A model generated the notes under the pieces. It saw only the letters and a program-made list of their open reading frames with translations, did no database searches and was not told where the DNA came from. Source: Geomobilimonas luticola (GTDB lineage: Bacteria; Desulfobacterota; Desulfuromonadia; Geobacterales; Geobacteraceae). From it: 64,000 nt of DNA. The stretch lies in NCBI RefSeq assembly GCF_018476905.1, contig NZ_JAHCVK010000001.1, positions 62,001-126,000 of the forward strand, given 5' to 3'. The translations under genes and the position numbers were made by a program. This document shows, one piece after another, positions 1 through 6,133 of this stretch (position 1 is its first letter; each line of letters begins with the position of its first letter).

Positions 1-222
1 CGGACCGTATGGGGCTGCACCCTCAAGGAAGCAACCGATTTCCCCAATGTGGGTGACCTGGTCGGTTTCCGTATCGTCACCATCGCCTCCGACCTCCCCG
101 CCGACATGAACCTCATCGGCTACGTCGCCTGCCAGTTCGCGCCGGTGCTGGTGAAGGAAAAGGGGTGGCGCATCGCCCGGAATCTCACGCCGGCAGACAT
201 CAAGCCGGAACTCCATATGTGA
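1..222 (+). CDS. C-terminal 73 residues of an unknown protein (cut by window start)
   Basis: An open frame runs from the first base to a TGA at 220-222, so only the C-terminus is visible. I do not recognise the family. The fragment has alternating hydrophobic and charged residues, no membrane segment and no clear metal motif (two isolated cysteines). GC-rich codon use matches the following genes, so it is probably a real coding end. Function not assigned. Confidence 0.5.
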   Translation, partial: RTVWGCTLKEATDFPNVGDLVGFRIVTIASDLPADMNLIGYVACQFAPVLVKEKGWRIARNLTPADIKPELHM

Positions 223-298
223 ACAGCCGGCAACCTGGCTCCTGCAACGAATGGCATTTTTTTGACCTGCGTCATGGGGAATCCCCCTTGATTCGGCT

Positions 299-661
299 AT
301 GCTCGCTCCCATGGAACAGTTCACCCCCGATCAGAAAAAAGACCTGAAGGTGCTCGTCGACTTCGTCCGGATTTTTTGTGCAGCCAGACACGAGGGACAG
401 GCGGCATTCCACATTCCGCCCGAACTTTCGGGGATGTTTCGCAAGGAAGTCGCACTCTGCCCCGATTGCGCGGCACTCCTCGATTACTCCCTTCTCAAGC
501 GCCGCAACTGCCCCCTCGATCCGAAACCATCCTGCAAACACTGTAACATCCACTGCTACAGCAAGGAATACCGGGCTCGAATCCGCGAGATCATGGCCTT
601 CTCCGGGCGGAGGATGATTATGAGGGGAAGGCTTGACTATCTCTGGCATTACTTCTTTTGA
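299..661 (+). CDS. ygbA: YgbA-like nitrous oxide-stimulated promoter family protein
   Basis: A 120-aa protein matching my recollection of the YgbA (NO-responsive, PF11756-type) family: an N-terminal helix, then the Cys-rich core CPDCAALLDY, CP, SCKHC and HCY, then a conserved FSGRRM near the C-terminus. Family members are linked to nitrosative stress in enterobacteria; the biochemical role is not established. The paired cysteines suggest metal or Fe-S binding (inference). It lies 12 bp before a ferredoxin gene, probably the same operon. The start is ambiguous: ATG at 299 or ATG at 311 (MEQF), neither with a clear ribosome binding site. Confidence 0.75.
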   Translation: MLAPMEQFTPDQKKDLKVLVDFVRIFCAARHEGQAAFHIPPELSGMFRKEVALCPDCAALLDYSLLKRRNCPLDPKPSCKHCNIHCYSKEYRARIREIMAFSGRRMIMRGRLDYLWHYFF

Positions 662-673
662 AAGGAATAACCC

Positions 674-1411
674 ATGATCAGAAAAATTGTCCAGATCGAC
701 GCGGAAAAGTGTAACGGCTGCGGGGAGTGTGTCCCTGCCTGCGCCGAGGGGGCCATCAGGATCGAGAACGGCAAGGCGGTCCTCTCCGCCGACAACCTCT
801 GTGACGGGCTCGGCGCCTGCCTGGGGGAGTGTCCCCAGGATGCTATCCACATCATAGAGAGGGAGGCGGATGAGTTCGACGAGGAGGCGGTGGCCCATCA
901 CCTGGCGCAGACCCTTCCCGAATCTGACCACACAACTCCTCCGCCCGCGCCTCAGCATGCTCCCCACGGCGGCTGCCCCGGCTCCCGGGCCATGACCCTG
1001 GAGCCACCCCCTTCAACCGCAAGCCCGACAGATACGGCAAGCCAGCCGAGCCAGCTCGGCCAGTGGCCGGTTCAGCTCCACCTGGTGCCGACCTCCGCCC
1101 CCTATTTCCAAAACGCCGACCTCCTCATCGCCGCGGACTGCGCTCCCTTCGCCTACGCCGGTTTCCATCGGGATTTCCTGGCGGGCAAGGCACTGGTGAT
1201 CGGCTGCCCCAAGCTGGACGACAACAACTTCTATGAGGAAAAACTGGCCGAATTGTTCCGGGTCTCCAGCATCAAGAGCATCACCGTTCTCCGGATGGAA
1301 GTCCCCTGCTGCGGAGGCATCGTCATGGCGGCACGGCGTGCCCTGGCGGCAAGCGGCAAGGTTATCCCGTTCAAGGAGGTCACCATCGGCATCCGTGGCG
1401 AGGTGAAGTAG
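674..1411 (+). CDS. 4Fe-4S ferredoxin-domain protein with C-terminal unknown domain
   Basis: 245 aa. The first 60 residues form a bacterial-type ferredoxin fold: motif one is complete (Cys13, Cys16, Cys19, Cys23). Motif two reads CDGLGACLGECP (Cys43, Cys49, Cys53), with Leu at the usual second-Cys position, so the second cluster may be unusual. Residues about 75-125 are Pro/Thr-rich linker; the C-terminal 120 residues form a separate domain with CPKLDD and PCCGG motifs, likely also metal-related. Start ATG 674 follows an AAAGGAA ribosome site. It follows ygbA closely, so a shared electron-transfer or nitrosative-stress role is inferred. Confidence 0.8.
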   Translation: MIRKIVQIDAEKCNGCGECVPACAEGAIRIENGKAVLSADNLCDGLGACLGECPQDAIHIIEREADEFDEEAVAHHLAQTLPESDHTTPPPAPQHAPHGGCPGSRAMTLEPPPSTASPTDTASQPSQLGQWPVQLHLVPTSAPYFQNADLLIAADCAPFAYAGFHRDFLAGKALVIGCPKLDDNNFYEEKLAELFRVSSIKSITVLRMEVPCCGGIVMAARRALAASGKVIPFKEVTIGIRGEVK

Positions 1412-1485
1412 CAGCTCCGTACCGCACCATTTCCCCTGCAAAAGAGGCGCATACGACAAAAAGGACTTTTTTTATCTTTTTACAT

Positions 1486-1514
1486 TGACAACCGTTCGTG
1501 GGGCTGTTAAGGTT
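1486..1514 (+). promoter_or_regulatory. Possible sigma-70 promoter for peroxiredoxin
   Basis: A perfect TTGACA at 1486-1491 lies 69 bp before the peroxiredoxin start. The -10 region about 17 bp downstream (GTTAAGGTT) is a poor match, so a redox activator may be needed (inference). Confidence 0.4.
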
Positions 1515-1559
1515 TCCCTGCATCGCATTAACTCCCCCTGAGAAAGGAGATTCATCCCC

Positions 1560-2162
1560 ATGAGCGTCTGTACCCTCGTAACCCAGGAAGCCCCTGACTT
1601 TATCGCCGACGCGGTGATGCCGGACAATACCTTCGGCCAGATCCAGCTCTCCAGCTTTCGCGGCAAATACACGGTTCTTTTCTTCTACCCCCTCGACTTC
1701 ACCTTCGTCTGCCCGTCGGAGATCCTTGCCTTCAATCAGCGGTTGGCCGACTTCAAGGCGAAAAACTGCGAAGTAATCGGCGTTTCCGTCGACTCCAAGT
1801 TCACCCATCTGGCCTGGAAAAACACCAAGGTAGAGGACGGCGGGATCGGCAACATCCAGTATCCGCTGGTGGCGGACATCAAGAAAGAGATCGCCAGGGA
1901 CTACGGCATCCTCTTCGGCGACGCGGTTGCCCTCCGGGGACTGTTCCTCATCGACACCAAGGGGATCGTCCGGCACGCCGTCATCAATGACCTGCCGCTG
2001 GGAAGGAGCGTCAACGAGGCGCTGCGGATGGTCGACGCCCTCCAGTTCGTGGAAACCCACGGTGACCAAGTCTGTCCCGCCAACTGGCAGGAGGGGGACG
2101 AGGCGATGAAACCGACGGCGGAAGGAGTGGCCAGCTACCTGGCCAAGCACGGCAAGAAATAA
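1560..2162 (+). CDS. Typical 2-Cys peroxiredoxin (AhpC/TSA family)
   Basis: 200 aa, cytoplasmic thiol peroxidase reducing H2O2 and organic peroxides. The peroxidatic cysteine is Cys51 in the motif DFTFVCPSE, and the resolving cysteine is Cys172 in QVCPANW, the arrangement of typical (dimeric) 2-Cys enzymes. The C-terminus is complete. GAAAGGAG precedes the ATG by about 10 bp. It stands alone between a promoter-like TTGACA and a strong terminator, so it is monocistronic. No AhpF or thioredoxin reductase gene is adjacent. Confidence 0.93.
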   Translation: MSVCTLVTQEAPDFIADAVMPDNTFGQIQLSSFRGKYTVLFFYPLDFTFVCPSEILAFNQRLADFKAKNCEVIGVSVDSKFTHLAWKNTKVEDGGIGNIQYPLVADIKKEIARDYGILFGDAVALRGLFLIDTKGIVRHAVINDLPLGRSVNEALRMVDALQFVETHGDQVCPANWQEGDEAMKPTAEGVASYLAKHGKK

Positions 2163-2177
2163 TCAACCTTTGCGGTA

Positions 2178-2208
2178 AACGGCGCGGTTATTGACCGCGC
2201 CGTTTTTT
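2178..2208 (+). terminator. Rho-independent terminator of peroxiredoxin gene
   Basis: A perfect 11-bp stem (2178-2188 with 2194-2204), a 5-nt loop, and a T-run running from the end of the stem to 2208. It sits 16 bp after the peroxiredoxin stop. Confidence 0.9.
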
Positions 2209-2221
2209 ATGCGGAAAGCGT

Positions 2222-4462
2222 ATGGACGCCATGGACGCACCCCGATTCGAGGAGAGCACCCTTCTGTTCGGCCGGGACCGGACGGAGCGGGTCGTGGCGG
2301 CCGAACTGGCCGGCCGCTTCATCCGCCTTTTCACCCGTACCCCCGACGGCGTCTTTTTCCACGACGACCCCTTTCATCCCTTCATCATCCTTACCGGTGA
2401 CCACCTTCTGTCGGGCTTTGCCGGTACAACGACCACCAGGGCACTGGCCGGCAGCGGTGAATTTCGTCACCTGGTCCTCTTCAACGATTGGCGCACCTGC
2501 CTGGACGCCCGGGATTACCTGGTCCGGACCACAGGCAAGAGCCCTTCGGCCACTGCCGCCCCCTACCTCTTCTTTTCGGACCCGATCCACCAGCACCTGC
2601 TCTTGACCGGCAAGACCCTCTTCAAGGGGATCGAGTTCCCGGAAATCAGACGGCTGGCCCTCGACATCGAGACCTGGTGCGCGCCGGGATTCGAGTTTTC
2701 CAACCCCCTGCGGGAAGAAGACCGGATCATTTCCATCGCAGCGCTCGACAGCGACGGGTATGAAGAGGTGCTGTCCGGCCACGATCTGGACGAGCCTGCC
2801 ATGCTGGAACGTCTGAACCGGATAATCCGGGAGCGGGACCCGGACGTCATCGAAGGGCACAACATCTTCCGCTTCGACCTGGAGTACATCCGGGCCCGCG
2901 CCTCCCGCCACGGCATCAGGCTCGCGTGGGGGAGAGACGGAAGCGAACCGCGGGTTCACCCCTCCCGCTTCACCGTCGCCGAACGGATTGTCGATTACCC
3001 CCGCTGGAACATCTACGGCCGGCATGTCATCGACACCTACTTCCTCCTCCTCGTCTACGACGTGGGAAACAGGGAGCTGGAGAGCTACGGGCTCAAGGCA
3101 GCCGCACGCCATTTCGGGCTGGCACGCCCCGACCGGGTCTACCTGGAAGGGTCGGCTATCGCTCGCACCTTTTCTGAAAACCCGCAGGTTCTTGCGGATT
3201 ACAACCTGGACGATGTCCGCGAGACCCTTGCCCTCTCCCGTCTTCTGGCCTATCCCTACTTCCTGCAGACCCGCATGTTCCCCTATTCCTACCAGAACTG
3301 CCCGATCCGCGGCAACGCGACCAAGATCAACGCGCTCTTTCTGCGCGAATACCTGCACCGGGAAACAGCCATCCCTCGCCCCTCAGGAGCTGGCGAACTT
3401 GAGGGGGGATACAACAATCTGTTCGTCACCGGTGTGGTGGGACCGGTTGCCCACTGCGATGTGGCATCCCTCTATCCGTCCATTCTCCTTGCCTACCGGT
3501 TGCAGCCTGACCGGGAGCACCTCGGCCTGTTCCTCCCCCTTCTTGACGAATTGCGGACCTTCCGGCTCCGGGCAAAGAAAATGGCCCGCGAAACCTCCGA
3601 TCCTCACCGGCGGGACTACTACCAGGCTCTCCAGCAGGCCTTCAAGGTCCTCATAAACTCCTTCTACGGCTACCTCGGGACCACGATCCACAACTTTGCG
3701 GACATGGGGCTCGCGGCCGAGGTGACCCGGCGCGGACGGGAGATCATCAAGCAGATGCTCGCCTGGCTGGAAGCGGGAGGCGCCAGGCCGGTTGAAGTGG
3801 ACACCGACGGCATCTACTTCATCCCTCCCGCGGGGGTGACGACCCCGGAAATGGCGGCTGAACTGATCGGGGAGCTTTCTGCTGCCCTCCCCCCCGGCAT
3901 AGAAGTGGAAATGGACGGCTGGTACCGTGCCATGTTTTCCTACAAGATGAAAAACTATGCCCTGCTCGACGATGCCGGACGGATAACCATCAAGGGAAGC
4001 AGCCTGAAATCACGGGGAATCGAGAAGTACCTGCGGGATTTCACCGCCGAGGCGGTCCGGCTGCTCCTGCATGGTGAAGGGGTTCGTATCGATGAGGTCT
4101 ACCGGGAATACCTACGGCAGCTGCGCGACCATGCCATACCTATTGACCGGCTGGCAAAGACCGAAACACTGACCGAGTCTCCGGCCAGTTACCGGCAGAA
4201 AGTGAACCTGGGGAAACGACTCCCCGCGGCAGCCTTCGAACTTGCCCTTTTGTCTGGGCGTGACTACCAGGCGGGAGATCAGGTCAGTTACTACGTCACC
4301 GGGCACGCGAAGGGAGTGACCGCCTACGAAAACTGTCGTCCCGCCGGCAGCTACGATCCAGCCCTTCCCGATGAAAACGTTGAATACTACAAGGAAAAAT
4401 TGCGCCACCTCCACCGGAAGTTCACCCCGTTCATGCCAGCCGAAAAATCGCTGTTCGAGTGA
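2222..4462 (+). CDS. polB: Family B DNA polymerase (Pol II-like) with 3'-5' exonuclease
   Basis: 746 aa, slightly shorter than E. coli Pol II. Exonuclease motifs are intact: ExoI DIE at about 148-150, ExoII GHNIFRFD at 212-219, ExoIII YNLDD at 327-331. Polymerase motifs are intact: motif A DVASLYPS at 413-420, motif B KVLINSFYG at 475-483, and motif C VDTDG at about 526-530 (usual form DTDS). It should therefore be an active proofreading polymerase, probably in damage tolerance or replication restart (family knowledge). ATG 2222 follows GGAAAGCG; ATG 2231 is an alternative. It sits directly behind the peroxiredoxin terminator, so it needs its own promoter. Confidence 0.9.
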   Translation: MDAMDAPRFEESTLLFGRDRTERVVAAELAGRFIRLFTRTPDGVFFHDDPFHPFIILTGDHLLSGFAGTTTTRALAGSGEFRHLVLFNDWRTCLDARDYLVRTTGKSPSATAAPYLFFSDPIHQHLLLTGKTLFKGIEFPEIRRLALDIETWCAPGFEFSNPLREEDRIISIAALDSDGYEEVLSGHDLDEPAMLERLNRIIRERDPDVIEGHNIFRFDLEYIRARASRHGIRLAWGRDGSEPRVHPSRFTVAERIVDYPRWNIYGRHVIDTYFLLLVYDVGNRELESYGLKAAARHFGLARPDRVYLEGSAIARTFSENPQVLADYNLDDVRETLALSRLLAYPYFLQTRMFPYSYQNCPIRGNATKINALFLREYLHRETAIPRPSGAGELEGGYNNLFVTGVVGPVAHCDVASLYPSILLAYRLQPDREHLGLFLPLLDELRTFRLRAKKMARETSDPHRRDYYQALQQAFKVLINSFYGYLGTTIHNFADMGLAAEVTRRGREIIKQMLAWLEAGGARPVEVDTDGIYFIPPAGVTTPEMAAELIGELSAALPPGIEVEMDGWYRAMFSYKMKNYALLDDAGRITIKGSSLKSRGIEKYLRDFTAEAVRLLLHGEGVRIDEVYREYLRQLRDHAIPIDRLAKTETLTESPASYRQKVNLGKRLPAAAFELALLSGRDYQAGDQVSYYVTGHAKGVTAYENCRPAGSYDPALPDENVEYYKEKLRHLHRKFTPFMPAEKSLFE

Positions 4463-4643
4463 AACAGGGTGAAATCCCGCCAGAGAAGGATTTTCGCTAC
4501 ACTGAAATGCCCCATGGCCGGAAAACCGAAGGCAAGCGGGCCTAAAAGATGCTACTGCACCGACACAAGCTTGCCACGTCCCATTAATTGTGTTAAAAGA
4601 CAATTACATTCAATATGTTCGTGCTTGTGAAAGGAGATTTTAT

Positions 4644-5051
4644 ATGCGGATTCTCACCAGAGCGCTCCCCCTCCTGCTCATCCTCTGCATTGCCAGTCCG
4701 GTCCTGGCCCAGGATTCCCCGAAACCGGAAGCAATTGTGGACAAGATGGCCTTCAAATTCGTCCGCGGGGCAACAAATGTTGTAACGTCCATTGCTGAAC
4801 TCCCTAAACAGACCTACCTGAATGTGCGGGACCGGGGACCTGTCGGTTACGTGGTCGGGCCCCTTGCGGGTATAGGCATGACGGTGTACAGGGCCGTGAT
4901 GGGGGCAGCCGAGACGGTGTTCTTCATGGTCCCGCAACCGGGTTATTTCGACCCCATGGTCGATCCCGAGTATGTCTGGCAGGGATGGGAAGAGATGCGC
5001 AGCGAACCCATACATCAGGCCGACGCAGAACAGCCGGCGCCGGCAAAATGA
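4644..5051 (+). CDS. Exosortase system-associated secreted protein, TIGR04073 family (copy 1)
   Basis: 135 aa. The start is ATG 4644, 8 bp after AAGGAG at 4631-4636, giving a clean signal peptide with cleavage after VLAQ (about residue 21). The mature part holds the family core: GATNVVT, a short aromatic segment, VGPLAGIGMTVYRAVMGAAET, and a PGYFDP tail. The Gly-rich amphipathic segment could associate with membrane. TIGR04073 proteins are described as associated with exosortase systems; function unknown. It is followed 1 bp later by a paralogue. No exosortase gene is visible here. Confidence 0.75.
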   Translation: MRILTRALPLLLILCIASPVLAQDSPKPEAIVDKMAFKFVRGATNVVTSIAELPKQTYLNVRDRGPVGYVVGPLAGIGMTVYRAVMGAAETVFFMVPQPGYFDPMVDPEYVWQGWEEMRSEPIHQADAEQPAPAK

Positions 5052-5052
5052 T

Positions 5053-5439
5053 ATGAACCGGCATGCACTGAAAAAGATGGCCGGTGTAGCACTGTTGTGC
5101 GGGGGGCTCCTCTGTGGCCAGGCATTATCTGCCCGGGCCGACAACTTCCAGACCGTGGAGAGTTCCTCTCCCCAGCAAGTGGTCGGCAGCATGTCGGGCA
5201 AGATGGTACGGGGGATCACCAACGTTGCGACCGGCTGGCTGGAATTCCCCATGCAGATATACCTGACCTTCAAGAATGAGGGTGTCACGAAGGGACTGAC
5301 CGTCGGCCCCCTGAAAGGGCTCGGGATGACTCTGGTCAGAACGGTGACCGGAGCAGCCGAAACCACGACCTTCTTCCTCGCCTATCCCGGTTTTTACGAC
5401 CCCTATTTCGAGCCGGAGTTTGCCTGGGAAGAAGAGTGA
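5053..5439 (+). CDS. Exosortase system-associated secreted protein, TIGR04073 family (copy 2)
   Basis: 128 aa from ATG 5053, one base after the TGA of copy 1, implying translational coupling. An N-terminal signal peptide (hydrophobic residues about 8-26, ALSARA cleavage) precedes the same core as copy 1: GITNVATGWLEFP, VGPLKGLGMTLVRTVTGAAET and PGFYDPYFEPEF. The open frame extends upstream to 4972, but that part overlaps copy 1 and is rejected. A tandem duplication is likely. A bidirectional terminator follows. Confidence 0.75.
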   Translation: MNRHALKKMAGVALLCGGLLCGQALSARADNFQTVESSSPQQVVGSMSGKMVRGITNVATGWLEFPMQIYLTFKNEGVTKGLTVGPLKGLGMTLVRTVTGAAETTTFFLAYPGFYDPYFEPEFAWEEE

Positions 5440-5490
5440 CCATCCCACGGGTTTCGACTCGGATAATCACCGTACCGAAACTGCAGACAA

Positions 5491-5522
5491 AAAAAAGCCG
5501 CATCCGAGGATGCGGCTTTTTT
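5491..5522. terminator. Bidirectional terminator between convergent genes
   Basis: A 10-bp perfect stem (5496-5505 with 5508-5517) with an A-tract on the left and a T-tract on the right, able to stop the TIGR04073 pair on plus and the small Ala/Lys-rich gene on minus. Confidence 0.85.
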
Positions 5523-5542
5523 CGTGAGCGGTGTGGCTCGGA

Positions 5543-5791
5543 TTACTTCGCAGCCGGAGCGGCAGGAGCAGCAGCCGGAGCGGCAGCTTCTTCTTTTTTC
5601 ACGGCTTTCTTGGCTTTTTTCTTGGCTTTCTTGGCCGGCTTCTTCTCTTCTTTCTTCACTTCGGCAGCCGGAGCAGCAGCAGCGGCAGGGGCAGCAGCCG
5701 GAGCAGCCTTCGGGGCCTCAGAGGCGAACACTACGCCAGCGAAAGAAACGGCAACAAGAGCGGCAACGATGGTGGATAGAACTTTTTTCAT
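5543..5791 (-). CDS. Small exported Ala/Pro/Lys-rich protein
   Basis: 82 aa: a signal peptide of about 23 residues (KK start, hydrophobic core, VFAS cleavage), then a low-complexity mature chain of an Ala/Pro block, a Lys-rich block with repeated KKAKK units (about residues 45-67), and a second Ala/Pro block. The composition resembles histone H1 tails, but export argues for a surface, periplasmic or matrix role; function unknown. A consensus AGGAGG site precedes the ATG at a good distance. A sigma-54-type promoter lies about 40 bp upstream. Strong expression is inferred from the signals. Confidence 0.75.
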   Translation of the reverse strand: MKKVLSTIVAALVAVSFAGVVFASEAPKAAPAAAPAAAAAPAAEVKKEEKKPAKKAKKKAKKAVKKEEAAAPAAAPAAPAAK

Positions 5792-6133
5792 TTGTACTTC
5801 CTCCTAAAGAAATGGTTTAATCGACTTAAAGCACTAGCCATGCCAACCTGTAAATATCCATATATTTTGCATAGTTACACAATCCTCCCCCCGTATAGCG
5901 TCACGCTGCCACACCCCACGGTACCGGAAAACATCCAATCTCTGCCTTATTTGCGGCATACACCAAGTCAGCGACATGGTCACGGCATCCTTGCTTGCTA
6001 AAAACGTTGAATTGTACTATGTTGGCAAACAGATAGGTCGTGGCGGCAGCCCCCGCCGGGACCTTTTTTTGTCGGAGCGGGTCCCGCGGCAAACACTTCA
6101 CCACGCTCACGACAACCGTCCAGGAGTATTAAC
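5792..6133. other. 342-bp divergent intergenic region
   Basis: Lies between the minus-strand Ala/Lys-rich gene and the plus-strand radical SAM gene. It holds the sigma-54-like element at 5831-5846 and a T-rich segment at 6064-6070 after a weak GGCGG/CCGCC pair (6042-6057) that could act as an attenuator for the radical SAM gene. I see no convincing ORF or RNA gene. Confidence 0.5.
5831..5846 (-). promoter_or_regulatory. Sigma-54 (RpoN)-type -24/-12 promoter
   Basis: Read on the minus strand, TTGGCATG, four bases, then GTGC: the invariant GG and GC are exactly 10 bases apart, as RpoN requires. The predicted start is about 25 bp ahead of the AGGAGG of the small Ala/Lys-rich gene. No enhancer-binding protein gene is adjacent. 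Confidence 0.65.

Noticed and set aside
5543-5791. Plus-strand frames over the Ala/Lys-rich gene
   Set aside because: Low-complexity shadows; only the minus frame has a signal peptide and ribosome site.
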